Below, piece after piece: positions 13,001 through 22,052 of a stretch of 64,000 bases of DNA (its first letter is position 1; the number at the start of each line of letters is the position of its first letter). The translations under genes were made by a program, and so were the position numbers. Origin of the DNA: Campylorhamphus procurvoides (taxonomy: Eukaryota > Chordata > Aves > Passeriformes > Dendrocolaptidae); the NCBI GenBank assembly GCA_013396655.1, contig WBMV01007501.1, positions 1,054,001-1,118,000 on the forward strand, in the 5' to 3' direction. The notes under the pieces are model-generated. The model saw only the letters and a list, made by a program, of their open reading frames with translations. It was not told where the DNA came from and searched no databases.

Positions 13001-16000
13001 AAAGCTTGATCACTGACTTCTCAGAAGAATGAATATGGCAAGACATTCACACTCTGAAGGCTACCATATTGCTCTCTCTCACAGCTTACTGCAGCTTGTA
13101 ACTAAAGCAACAGTGAAGTCAGAGGCTATCAAAACATCTTCATATTTTCAGTGTTTAAAAATAACAGGTTTCAATCTAAAAAAAAAGGCGAATGATAATA
13201 ATGCCCATGAAAGCATTATGTGCAGATTAGGTAGCTATGCAAAAACCTAGCTTCCTTTACACAGAAGTAACAATAAAATGCAATAGCTTCTGAGCCCCTC
13301 ATCCCAGTTATTCCACAAATATACGAAGCACGTAACCAGGTACCAGCAGGATCATCACAAACTTCACTTACCATAGATCAAATCACTGCATCAAAACTCT
13401 GAGCTTTTGCTGCATCCATTTAACAGTTTGCAGTCTCACCCGTAAGATTAAACAAAAAAATATCTCCTTTGCCAGTTTTAAAAAAATAGGGGTGAGATAC
13501 AAACAGCTGTCTCAGTATTCAAAATACACACAATGGGATTTCTACATATTATACCCCAGAAAAAGCAAATCCATTTCCCTTATATTGACAGAAGCAAGAA
13601 AGCAACAATTCACAAGGAAAAGAAAGATGAATAGGATAGAGACAGCTGTAACACTCAACAACAGCAGCCCTAAAGTATGACCCAACGAGACATTCTCCAA
13701 CATCGTTTGCAGTCTTAGGAGGATTTCAAACCCTTCCTCAAAAGCACAAGCAGAATGGAGCTCTCTGCCACCTTGTGTACAGATGGGAAAGCAGTGTGAA
13801 TTGTTTCATACCTTACAGCACTTCTCAGGTGTTCGCTTAGTCAAGGAGGAAGTGAATGAGTTATCTAACTCATTCACCTATTCTGATATGAAAAAGCCAT
13901 GTTGTTCTGATGCCTCCAAAGGCAATTATAAGATGGAAATCAGACTTTATTTCTAGATAAACCTTTATAAGTTCATTCACTTGTTACCTGAAACTATGGT
14001 TTGGGACTGACAGATAAACTGGCAATGGCATCAAAGCTGATATATCTAATACACTAATTAACAGCTTATAATATTTTACTGATTTTTAATTACCTTTATA
14101 GTGAGTAATTTTCTGATATTCAAGTGACAATATACAAGACTGAAAAAAACTTTCACCTTTTGCAACACTGAAAATGTGAAACAGAGACCATGTGTCAGTG
14201 ATTTTTGCATGAATAGATGATAAAATCTGAAAGTATTACTTGAAATGAATACATGTTGAATATTTAAATTCAGAACACAGAGGTGATACGATAGATCTCA
14301 TCCAAGAAGTAGCAAAAAATATCATGGTGAAGCAGAAACAATTTCACTTGGTGCTGCTTGTATTGCTTGTATTTCATAGCTAAAGCTCTTTTTAACCTTG
14401 ACTTTCTCAATCCTTTTTAAATTGTTTTCTTGCATGCCAAAATTTGCACAACATAAACAATGAATCATTTCTCTTAACTTTCACCTCCTGTCAGCAAACA
14501 TAACTTCTCAAGTCAGAGATGCTGCAAGTTTTCTAATCTTCACTCCATACAGAATTTTCTCTTTTTAATGGCTTTCAAATAAGTGAGTGAGAAGTCTTTA
14601 AATTATTTTAACTTTGACAAAAAGGTAGGAGAAGGTCTGTTAAATTGACAACTTTTCTACATACTTATGCCCCATACTTATGACTTTATTTTAGGAGAAA
14701 ATGTCTTCACAGAAAGGGTTGTGCAGACTGTCAAGGGAAGTGGTGGAGTCATCATCCCTGGAAGTGTTCAAAAACGTGTGGACATGGCACTAGAAGATGT
14801 GATTTAATGGTGAACATGGTGGTGGTGCTGGGTTGACAATTGGATTTGATCATCTTAGAGGTCTTTTCCAACTTTAACACTTCTGTGACTTTATGTATTC
14901 TTTTAGAAAACAACATCCAAGAAACTAAAAGCATTACCAAAATAGAAGAAAATGCTTGTATATAAAACCTTATAAATTGACCTTATTTCATATTTGCTGC
15001 ACACTACAGGATTGAAAACAAATTATTTTAAATAAACAGGTTGCCAAGAACCATCTTAACTTCGTAGTTACTAGTTCAATAGACTACTGAAGAAAACTGT
15101 GCAAAAGGTAACTACTCCTGTAACATCAGAAAGAAAACATCATGTCTAATCCGCGTCCTGTTCAAAATAACTGCTGTAGCTAGTTCAGCTTCAAGGGCAC
15201 AAAGGACATCATCACTAAACTTGCTGTAACAGATGAGAACTTGGAAGGGATGACCAGATGATTAGATATAAATACTAATACAAACCACTGCTGTTTCCAG
15301 AAGCAATTCTTTGTAAAAAAAGGGCAGAGGAAACCCACTGATGATTTTTTTTTGGAGATCCTAATTCTAAAGAGTTTTTAGATTTCTAGCATTCCTGTGT
15401 GCAATCCTGCCTTAAGAACAGAGGTGCTGTATTTAATTACCCAATTGTTACAGGAAAAACATATTTCATCTAATACTTGGTAACCCATGTTGCCTTTGAC
15501 TTCTGAGATACAGAAAGAGGCATACCTGTTTTTCATTGTTAATATCTGGCGACCTCTCTCTTTCATAACTATGAATAACACAGGATTTATGAAATACAGA
15601 GAATTTCTAATAAATTTAAATAGTTTGAAAAAAAAACGTTCTCCACGAAATAATAGAATTATCTCTCCTGATCCCTTTCCTAACATAAAGGATTCACTCA
15701 TTCTGATTATTTTAAATGCTGTTCCTTTCTCACATCTTCCACAAGTTATGCAGGATTCTAGTTACTGCAGAATCCCAGAATGGCTGAGGTTGGAACCTCC
15801 GGAAATCATCTGGTCCAACCCCTCAGCTCAAGTAGGGCCACCTACAAACAGTTGCTCAGGTGTACACCCAGATGACTTGTCAGTATTTCCAAGGATGGAA
15901 ACTCCACAATCTCTCTGGGTAAATTGTGCCAGTGCCTGGAGAGACTGAAGATTCCATTCTTGAAGATAATCAAAACCCAACTGGACAGAGCCCTGTGCAA

Positions 16001-19000
16001 CCTGCTCTAGCAGAACCTGTGTGAGAAGGCAGGTTGGACTAGGTGATTTCAGTAAGTCTCTTCCAACCTAAAAGACTGTGATTTCATATCAGCTGTACAA
16101 CACTTTCACCAGAAGTTCTTTAACAATTCAGCAAAATTCAACCAAGCCAGCCAAAAGAAGGTGCAAGAACACGAACATAAGTTTCAGTAAATCAAAAGAG
16201 AATACTTAGGGAAAATATTTGCCCATCATACTTCTCTTACCAGAAATCAAACAAATATGGGATTTTTTAACAAAGACCCTTCCCATAATAGTTCCCCAAA
16301 ACATGTGGGAATATCAGATGGTGAATAAATTTGACACTTTTACTTTCAAATTTCAAAGTGAGTTCAGGTAGCATTCTAGGACTTATCACAATAAATAATG
16401 AAATCTTGATTCCATAGGAAACACCATAAGCTTTAATTTCTAGCACTTCATAACAATTTAGAATCCCTGCAATGTAGATTCTGAATTTTTCACATACTGA
16501 GCAACAGCAACAACAAAAATATCAAGTCACAACACAGAATTACAGATTTAATAGACTTGAGTGGTTCACTATCAGCACTCAGAAAATTTCATAGCTCTGA
16601 TAACCAACTCAGGGCCCCATAAAAATGAACACTGTATTTTCAAACTGAATTATTGAAGCTCTTGCCTAAGTGATGAATAAAGGAATACAGTGTCTGTCAC
16701 AAACAGTTCAAACCCAAGAACTTTTTCTCCATAAAGCACTTCTTAAATAAGTTTCTTAGACTTTTACAAAACAATACAAAGATATGTTAGTAAAAGATAT
16801 TCTAAAGAAGAATAATGTAAGTCAAAATTAGTGTCAGAATACTTCCCCAACACTAAGTCACCCTACCAAAAGTCACCACTAGGAAATTAGCAGATAAAAC
16901 CTGATAGTAAAATTAAAACAGGTCACGCTTAGGAGCGACAGAAAACACTACATCTGCAGAGTTTTAAACACACCAACACCACTTACTGCTTTGACTCGTG
17001 GTGACAAACCTCCAGCGTTGGATCATTATAGATGAAAGCTGCTTCTAAATCATTGACTCTCACTCTGTAAATCCGGCACTGTTTACTGTTCAGCTTGATT
17101 CTGTTCAGGTTTGCAACCGTGGGAAATATTGTCAGTTCCACATAACCCTATGAAAACACAAATCAAAAGCTTCTGAAAAATCTTTATCAACTCACAAAAC
17201 TGGGAGATACAAAAGAATTCTTATTAATACAATTCAAAGAAAACAATTGGTATAAAGATGGTATTTATTTAAAAAGGAAACTAGTTTGAGCTTTTAGATA
17301 TCTAGATTTTCTTTCAAGCTGTTTAACAGGTTAATTTTGCCAGCTGTGAAATAAAACAAAACAAATTTAAAAACCTAAACATTACTGACAATCATCCTTG
17401 TTTTACTGGAAATAATGTGCTTGTATTGACTAGATTTCAAGTTATTAGCATTACAAGGTTTTTCATCATTATGATTTAGGGTTTGATACCTGAGTTTGAG
17501 ACAAAGATTTTTAAAATCTGAGCAGAATCCATTTAAATAGATATCCAAATTCACAAAGACCCTCAGTAACTTCAGCCCTGAAACCATGAGAGTTTCTTCA
17601 AAGCCCCAGTGAACTCACATATAAGGTAAAAAACTCTGTAAGCCTAACCCTAACATCAGTTAACGCTCTGTGAACAACAATTTTGAACTGCAAATTGCTC
17701 TGTAATACTATTTGCAATGCAGTAGCCTTAATTTAGAAAGCCTTTTCTTACAGAGATTAATGTTCACAATTAGAAGGTGCTTTATTTGATGCACATCACG
17801 AATGACAGACTTGTGAGAGGCATTAGATTAGAAAGTGTAACATAGGAAAAAGCTGAACAACATAATAGCCCGTGTGTGCAGTTGTTTCCTCTAAAAGCAT
17901 GAAGAAATCCCAGACATTTAATTTCTATTTTCACATTTTATTAAAAAATACTTACTACAACAGACTTTCTCTGAAAATTTATGTTGTTGATACAAACTAT
18001 CTGGTGAGTTGTACTGGAAAAAAAAATAAAATAAGTAAGGTTTTGCACAAATATCAGCATTCAAAATTATACTTCAGTTTAAAAAAAATAGAGAGCTATA
18101 CAGGATGTACATACATCTAAATACTGCATATAGAACATATATATGAAGAATTAATGGTTGTTTAAATCTTTTATGTGGTCTAAACTAAATAATGAATAGA
18201 AGTTGCACAGATGGTCAGGAAAGTTCTAACAAAATCAAACACGATACCATACTAGTATGAATATTATTAGTAATACAGGAAGATAACATTGTTTTTGAAC
18301 ATCACTTATCTGTATGTAAAAATATAGTACTAATGGCATAGTGTCAAGGGCTAACATTGCACTGATGTGCAGTATCAGAGATGACATGCAGTCATAATAC
18401 TTGCAATCAGAGACCTGAGGAGGTGAGTTGACTCTTATATGCAATTTATGTAAGCAGGTATTATATGTTAAAAAATAAAGTATGTGCTTTTACAATTAGC
18501 AAGTCATAAGATTTTATTATTTGAAATAATGGTTATATATTATTCAAGACTGATATTAAAGTAGTGCAATACATGACTCAAGATACAACCTCATAACAAT
18601 TCAACTTTTATGTCACATTACACATTAGATGCACATACTCATGTACTGCATGCATAAAAAAGTGACATTGCTTCAGCTGAGATCAAGTTTGATAAAAATT
18701 CCTACAAAAGAATGACACCTAAAGATTAATTCAGACATTACCTACATTTAATTGTATATAAGAATGATTCTACTCAGAAATACATTTGTGCTGCAGATTA
18801 TAACAAATTCAAGGAGGTATAAAAAGAAATATATGAAGATGGACTGAAATCCACCAACAACTGCTCTGCAACTCAGTTACAACTAAAAGAGTAAATGTGT
18901 AAAAATTACAATTTGCTTAAAAAAGCTGCTTGCTGAAAACGTTTTTTTATATTAAAAAGCCCTTAAGTCAAAAGGGTTTGACACAGCAGTAAGAACTGAA

Positions 19001-19341
19001 CATGATAGTATGGTCTGTAGTACTGACACTGCATGGAGAAATCTCCACGGTTTGAAGAGCAGAATGTAAATATCTTCAAAAGATGAGTCTGCATGGTCGA
19101 CAGACTCGCTGCCCCATGAGCAAGTCCATTTACACAACAGGATATACACCTGTAACACACGTTTTCTGAATGCAAGCACACAAGCAATAGCTCCACCCTT
19201 CTTCTGTAATTCATTAGTGATCAGCCTGTGGCCTGTTTTAATGTACACTGGTTTTAAGTATAGCAACTTTAAAAAAATGGATACTTATAATTTATATGGT
19301 CTCGGGCTCTCAAATCCTTTGTCTCCTTTCTTCCTGTTCAT
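959..19341 (-). CDS. TAF2: TAF2, 5' part of gene (coding exons 1-8, continues past left edge)
   Basis: TFIID subunit 2 (TAFII150), which contacts initiator DNA in the RNA polymerase II preinitiation complex. Eight coding exons join in phase: 19289-19341, 17956-18010, 16987-17147, 4190-4308, 2690-2831, 2077-2308, 1563-1747 and 959-1072, giving 353 codons plus 2 nt. The protein closely follows vertebrate TAF2 (e.g. [35 protein letters not shown]). The fold is M1-aminopeptidase-like. At the position of the HExxH zinc motif exon 8 reads [10 protein letters not shown], so both histidines and the glutamate are replaced; this is the expected non-catalytic TAF2 state. The start is placed at the MNRKKGDKG methionine, with A at -3. 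Human TAF2, as I recall it, has about ten more N-terminal residues; no in-frame upstream ATG is present here. The remainder of the protein lies left of the window. Confidence 0.96.
1563..1747 (-). CDS. TAF2: TAF2 coding exon 7
   Basis: 185 nt; begins [20 protein letters not shown] and ends AAYASMSIF plus AG. This is the segment leading into the degenerate catalytic region of the M1-like domain. Acceptor TTTGTTTGTAG, donor GTTAGT. Confidence 0.96.
2077..2308 (-). CDS. TAF2: TAF2 coding exon 6
   Basis: 232 nt, the longest TAF2 exon here. Begins [20 protein letters not shown] and ends [10 protein letters not shown] on a codon boundary. Acceptor CTTTCCTAG, donor GTAATC. Confidence 0.96.
2690..2831 (-). 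CDS. TAF2: TAF2 coding exon 5
   Basis: 142 nt; begins [20 protein letters not shown] and ends SCGYQNST plus AG of the next arginine codon. Acceptor GTGCTACAG, donor GTAAAA. In phase with exons 4 and 6. Confidence 0.95.
4190..4308 (-). CDS. TAF2: TAF2 coding exon 4
   Basis: 119 nt; reads [20 protein letters not shown], then a stretch ending SELWKHVD. Acceptor TTCTGACAG, donor GTAAGG. It lies 12.7 kb downstream of exon 3, across the repeat-rich intron 3. Confidence 0.95.
5437..6165 (-). mobile_element. CR1 LINE 3' fragment
   Basis: The plus strand starts with the reverse complement of the CR1 3' end (the CACAGAATAGTTTGGGTTGG type). The minus strand encodes the end of CR1 ORF2, e.g. [20 protein letters not shown] followed by [10 protein letters not shown], between about 5983 and 5726. 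The reading frame is interrupted and the 5' end is missing, as in most avian CR1 copies. Confidence 0.9.
8139..8584 (-). repeat. 3' LTR of the TAF2-intronic ERV
   Basis: About 446 bp. On the minus strand it begins TGTCCTGGTTCTGGCCAGGA and ends CCATGACA. Landmarks shared with the 5' LTR include the AGAGGAGAA...ACAAAAGGTAAA block on the plus strand. The first 18 bases contain an inverted repeat, TCCTGG / CCAGGA. Confidence 0.87.
8585..8602 (-). other. ERV polypurine tract region
   Basis: Minus strand AGAATAAGGGGTGGATCA ends directly at the TG of the 3' LTR, the expected place of the plus-strand primer of reverse transcription. Confidence 0.55.
8642..8696. repeat. TA/TG/CA microsatellite
   Basis: Alternating purine-pyrimidine run (TATGTGTATA...ACACACACGCACATATATA) inside the ERV, a short distance from the 3' LTR. 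Confidence 0.7.
10529..10558. repeat. (TG)n microsatellite
   Basis: A run of TG dinucleotides followed by TATATACATAT, within the ERV pol remnant. Confidence 0.75.
12437..12454 (-). other. ERV primer-binding site, degenerate tRNA-Lys type
   Basis: Minus strand TGGTGCCTAATGTGGGGC lies eight bases inside the 5' LTR. It differs from the lysine-tRNA (Lys1,2) primer site by three C-to-T changes, two of them at CpG, which fits methylation decay of an old copy. Confidence 0.7.
12463..12862 (-). repeat. 5' LTR of the TAF2-intronic ERV
   Basis: About 400 bp, similar along its whole length to 8139-8584 in the same orientation. On the minus strand it begins TGTACCGGTTTCAGCC, and its last bases are the complement of TGTTGTAG at 12463. 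Substitutions and short indels relative to the 3' LTR show an old insertion. Confidence 0.85.
14700..14900 (+). mobile_element. CR1 LINE 3' end
   Basis: Forward-strand CR1 landmarks in order: AAGTGGTGGAGTCATCATCC, then GAAGTGTTCAAAAACGTG, then GATCATCTTAGAGGTCTTTT and a decayed octamer tail (ACACTTCTGTGACTTT). Short, 5'-truncated copy. Confidence 0.85.
15765..15947 (-). mobile_element. CR1 LINE 3' fragment, minus strand
   Basis: On the plus strand it begins GAATCCCAGAATGGCTGAGG, the reverse complement of a CR1 tail, and continues through the GGAAATCATCTGGTCCAACC block to about 15945, where it meets a CR1 fragment of opposite orientation. Confidence 0.8.
15948..16085 (+). mobile_element. CR1 LINE 3' fragment, plus strand
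   Basis: CR1 3' end in forward orientation: AACCCAACTGGACAGAGCCC, then GGTTGGACTAGGTGATTTC and CTTCCAACCTAAAAGACTGT. It directly adjoins the minus-strand CR1 fragment, giving a 5'-to-5' pair. Confidence 0.8.
16987..17147 (-). CDS. TAF2: TAF2 coding exon 3
   Basis: 161 nt, beginning [20 protein letters not shown] and ending in ESKQ with the Q codon split CA|G. Acceptor TTTTCATAG and donor GTAAGT are canonical. Corresponds to the N-terminal beta domain of the M1-like fold. Confidence 0.95.
17148..17955. other. TAF2 intron 2
   Basis: 808 bases with GT-AG ends and AT-rich content. No recognisable repeat or RNA gene. Confidence 0.75.
17956..18010 (-). CDS. TAF2: TAF2 coding exon 2
   Basis: With TT from exon 1 it reads [19 protein letters not shown], matching the family without gaps. 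The preceding intron ends TTCCAGTAC, i.e. in AC. Using the internal AG instead would add 3 nt and break the join to exon 1. The donor is GTAAGTATT. Length 55 nt, ending on a codon boundary. Confidence 0.92.
18011..19288 (-). other. TAF2: TAF2 intron 1, AT-AC boundaries
   Basis: 1278 bases. On the transcribed (minus) strand it begins ATAAGTATCC and ends TTTTTTTTTCCAGTAC. The AT-AC choice is the only one that keeps the TAF2 frame (TT|A ACT CAC = Leu-Thr-His). The pyrimidine tract before the 3' end and the AUAAGU-like start resemble the rare AT-AC introns spliced by the major spliceosome. However, GTATCC inside the donor and CCTTAC about 25-30 bases from the 3' end also recall U12-type signals. 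Otherwise the intron holds nothing I recognise. Confidence 0.8.
19289..19341 (-). CDS. TAF2: TAF2 coding exon 1
   Basis: Starts at ATG (A at 19341) and reads [17 protein letters not shown], plus TT of the next codon. The exon is followed by ATAAGTATCC. The only GT donor nearby (4 nt further) would put an in-frame TAA into the exon, so the coding end at TT, with an AT intron start, is the only frame-preserving choice. The upstream leader has an in-frame TGA and no earlier in-frame ATG. Confidence 0.9.
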
Positions 19342-19842
19342 CCTGAACCGCAGTGCCAAACACACACTGCTGGCTGTCAGACTGGCATCAACATCATCCT
19401 CGCTCAATGGGTCCTTCGATTTTTCCCCGAGTCACGTCGTATTTGATCACGCATCTCCTCAGCGCATCCGTGACCCCCAGCAGTCAGGAATCTTCAGCTC
19501 CCTTCAGCACCATCCTTACACCACCACCAACAATCAGTGTGCGGGCATAACCTTCTACGAGTGCACACGCTGCCCGTCAGTCCGCAGGGGGTACAGAACC
19601 AGTCCAGAGGAGCCTCCTGTCCGCAGGAACTGCGGACACCGACCGGCTCGGAGGGAGGTACGGACCGGGGAGGCCTCGCAGGCAGCGGGGCCCGCGGTCC
19701 GGGAGCAGCGGAGAGGCGGCCGGGCCCGAGGCAGGGGCAGGAGCAGGGGCAAGGACAGCAGGAGCAGGGGCAGGGGCAGGGCGGGCGCCGCGGGTCTCCC
19801 TCAGCGCGGGTCTCCCTCAGCAGCGCGGCTCCTCAGAGTTCG

Positions 19843-19854
19843 CCGCCATCTTGG
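19843..19854 (-). promoter_or_regulatory. YY1-like element at probable TAF2 start region
   Basis: Minus strand CCAAGATGGCGG, the YY1 motif often found just downstream of transcription starts. It includes an ATG (A at 19849) that opens a 10-codon upstream reading frame ending at 19817. Confidence 0.5.
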
Positions 19855-20045
19855 CGGTCACCCCCGACCCCGGCGGGTGAGAGGTCACGGCGCGATTCAC
19901 GGGATTTACGGCCTTAGTGCTGGAAGAGTCTTTTGGAGTGTGGCGTTCTACAGAAGGGCGGCGGCAGCAGCCGGAGGAAAAAGGGGAAGAAAAAAAAAAG
20001 GGGGGGAAAAAAGGAAAGAACTCCCCAAATGAACCGAAGGCCGCC

Positions 20046-20053
20046 TGACGTCA
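20046..20053. promoter_or_regulatory. CRE (CREB/ATF) palindrome
   Basis: Perfect TGACGTCA inside the TAF2 CpG island, about 0.7 kb upstream of the start codon. Confidence 0.6.
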
Positions 20054-20074
20054 CGCGCCGGGCCACCTCCCCGC

Positions 20075-20084
20075 GCGCATGCGC
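20075..20084. promoter_or_regulatory. NRF-1-like site
   Basis: GCGCATGCGC, a perfect palindromic NRF-1 core, 22 bases beyond the CRE. Confidence 0.6.
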
Positions 20085-20176
20085 ATGGCAGCACCGGCCG
20101 GGCGGGAGTGGGGCGGGAGCGGGAGATCGATCCGCCCCTCCAGGCGGGAATGGGAATGCGTGAGGGAGCAGCGCTG

Positions 20177-20291
20177 GAACCATGGCACGGCACAGCACAG
20201 CACAGCCACAGCCACAGCCACAGCCACAGCCCTACAGACGGCAGCGGGAGCACAGGATAGACGCTTCTTCAGCACCAAGATTTGGTCTGCT
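20177..20291 (+). ncRNA. Possible divergent first exon from TAF2 CpG island
   Basis: On the plus strand, a stretch leaving the CpG island ends at a strong donor, CTGCT|GTAAGTTAAG (20291/20292). It contains a CAGCCA repeat. An ATG at 20180 opens a 37-codon proline/glutamine-rich frame if unspliced, probably not a protein. Divergent noncoding transcripts are common at such promoters. No downstream exon was identified. Confidence 0.25.
20192..20231. repeat. CAGCCA hexamer repeat
   Basis: Several copies of CAGCCA/CACAGC following a CAGCACAG run, just outside the TAF2 promoter. Confidence 0.75.
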
Positions 20292-20300
20292 GTAAGTTAA

Positions 20301-20781
20301 GTTTCATCTATTTTTGTTAAATGCTCCCATTAAAAAAGCTGATGGAGTCCTGAAAGCGTCCTTCCATTCTCAATGTCTAACAGCATGAAGCACGGTGATG
20401 AGCTGTGATACAGCACTGTTCGTGAAACACTTGATTTCTTTTTTTCACAAACAAACCCCTATGTAAATATACACGCGGACCACAGGCTACAAACTGTCAA
20501 CTGTATTGTGCATTTCAACTAAGGAACCTTCTGCGATGCAGTGGAAAGAATTTCCGAGGCGTTTATACTCATATTGTCATTGATACTCCAGAGGGATGGT
20601 TCCGGTGCTGCTGGAAGCCCAGAGGTGCTGGAACCCAGCAGGAAACCGGGCGGTTCTTGCGGGCACGGCTGCAGGTCCCTACAGGGCTGGCCAAACACCA
20701 CACCCCTGCACCAGCAAGGGGGGACACAGGGAACGGACCTTGCAGCGCTGGGCAACAATAAACAGAGCTTAGGAAGTAGTT
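20301..20781. other. Gap between TAF2 promoter and DSCC1 3' end
   Basis: About 0.5 kb of unique-looking sequence separating the TAF2 CpG island from the likely DSCC1 poly(A) site. No gene or repeat recognised. Confidence 0.6.
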
Positions 20782-20787
20782 TTTATT
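20782..20787 (-). terminator. DSCC1: Candidate DSCC1 poly(A) signal
   Basis: Minus strand AATAAA, about 1.16 kb past the DSCC1 stop codon. An alternative AATAAA on the same strand lies at 21174-21179. Which is used cannot be told from sequence. Confidence 0.4.
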
Positions 20788-21943
20788 CAGCTTTTTATCC
20801 GTAACAAAATTCCAAGTGTGCACACATCCACCTTAAGAGTTACATTTGATTTACAGTTTCCTTCCCCTCCCTGCTCACCCTTGCAGCTGGAATGTTGGCA
20901 GTTCCAAGGTTTTTCATACCTCACCTCTGAGGCTGATGCAGCAAGTGCTTTCTGTATCAAATAACCTACAACTGTTAAGTTTAAAAATAAATCTGAAAAC
21001 TGTCTAACATCAAACTCTGGCTTACTGACACACAAACAATCCTTTTTAATTATTACAAGATTTCTATCTCAGGCACACCGCTTCATAATAAGTATTGTAA
21101 AAACATCTTGTCTCACTGCTCTATACAAAATAATATTCCACTGTAAGTTTTCAAGGCAGAATTTCTTTATGCATTTATTTGCCATAACAAAGTTTTAAAA
21201 AAATACTTGTACTACAAAGTTTTTAAGTTCTTTTTAAAAAACACAGGTAGTCTTTTGTAAAGCATTAGTTTTACCTCAGCTACATTTTAATGACAGCTTA
21301 TAGGAAGCTCATAACATAATGTCCAACTACTCTTGTATTCACACTTCACTGCAATTTGGATTTTTTGTAATATTTCAAAGGCCATTCTACTAAGTGTTAA
21401 AGTGTCAAGATCTTGTGCTAATGGTATTCACAGACATGACCACAAAAAGAACCACCTTTCAAAATTAAGACCCGTCTAGTCTCAATCAGGAATGATTTGT
21501 TCATGAGCTTCTGAAGGTCTGCCCTATCATAAAGAATGGTCACTAATGGGCAAAAGACTAAACATTCCCTTTTCCCGTTCAAATCAATTCAACTGATTGA
21601 ATTATTATCAAAGAGGTTTTAAACCTTCATGTCAGACTTCAGCTTCTGGATAGACAGATAAAGTGTATTCAATAAGCTGCTTGACTCCTGGCTTAACTAG
21701 ACACAAGGGAAAAATAATTTGGTGGGCAAAGGAAGGTAAAATGAACTATAGTTCCTCAGAAGAAGCAAATGCCCTCACACTCTACTTAGCTGAGCAGAAA
21801 ACAGTACTTGTTCAAGAAGCTTAGCTGTTTAAACTCCAGTACATTGTGTAATGTTGGTTGGCAACTCCTTTCCCCAGAAGGCAGCATGAAGCAGCGCCCA
21901 CTGTCATTCCATTCAGTATTCTCAGTTCTTAGAACAATACTTG
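20788..21943 (-). other. DSCC1: Probable DSCC1 3' untranslated region
   Basis: AT-rich sequence between the DSCC1 stop codon and the furthest candidate AATAAA. No repeat or open reading frame of note. Confidence 0.45.
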
Positions 21944-22052
21944 CTATGAGATGGGTCTTCTGGAATTATAAACTTTAACACCATTTAGCATTGAGGAGCG
22001 AGCGTATTTTGTCAGAAGAGCACCAACAGTCTGCTTCTCTGCACACAAGTCT
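21944..22052 (-). CDS. DSCC1: DSCC1 coding exon 9 with stop
   Basis: 109 nt; with CA from exon 8 reads QDLCAEKQTVGALLTKYARS and ends YNSRRPIS then TAG (21944-21946). Acceptor TTCTCTATAG. Confidence 0.95.

Larger units (their letters stand above)
4309..16986. other. TAF2 intron 3, 12.7 kb, repeat-rich
   Basis: The longest TAF2 intron in the window. It holds a CR1 at 5437-6165 (minus), a full-ended ERV at 8139-12862 (minus), a CR1 3' end at 14700-14900 (plus) and two oppositely oriented CR1 tails at 15765-16085. The stretches 4309-5436, 6166-8138, 12863-14699 and 16086-16986 are AT-rich; apart from a 26-bp palindrome at 13852-13877 I see nothing identifiable in them. Confidence 0.8.
19560..20200 (-). 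promoter_or_regulatory. CpG island and TAF2 promoter region
   Basis: A sharp rise in G+C and CpG upstream of TAF2 exon 1 in otherwise AT-rich DNA. It contains a full CRE palindrome, an NRF-1-like site and a YY1-like CCGCCATCTTGG, typical of TATA-less housekeeping promoters. TAF2 transcription probably starts near 19.85-20.0 kb. Whether the leader to 19341 is continuous or spliced cannot be decided here. Confidence 0.75.

Noticed and set aside
17787..17804. 18-base motif nearly repeated at 49994-50011 (TGATGCACATCACG core)
   Set aside because: Identity stops at the edges. Exact 14-mer matches are expected by chance several times in 64 kb.
19377..19400. C/D-box snoRNA-like ATGATGT...CTGA
   Set aside because: The C and D boxes would be only about 12 bases apart, with no terminal stem; the motif is better explained as leader sequence.
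19410..19560. Protein-like minus-strand frame in the TAF2 leader
   Set aside because: A 29-codon frame reads plausibly, but it is bounded by TGA stops, has no start or splice support and matches no family I know. Treated as chance in the 5' UTR.
19217..20032. 271-codon plus-strand open frame
   Set aside because: It covers TAF2 exon 1 antisense and the GC-rich promoter. The composition is Gly/Arg/Ser-rich, as expected from CpG-island DNA.
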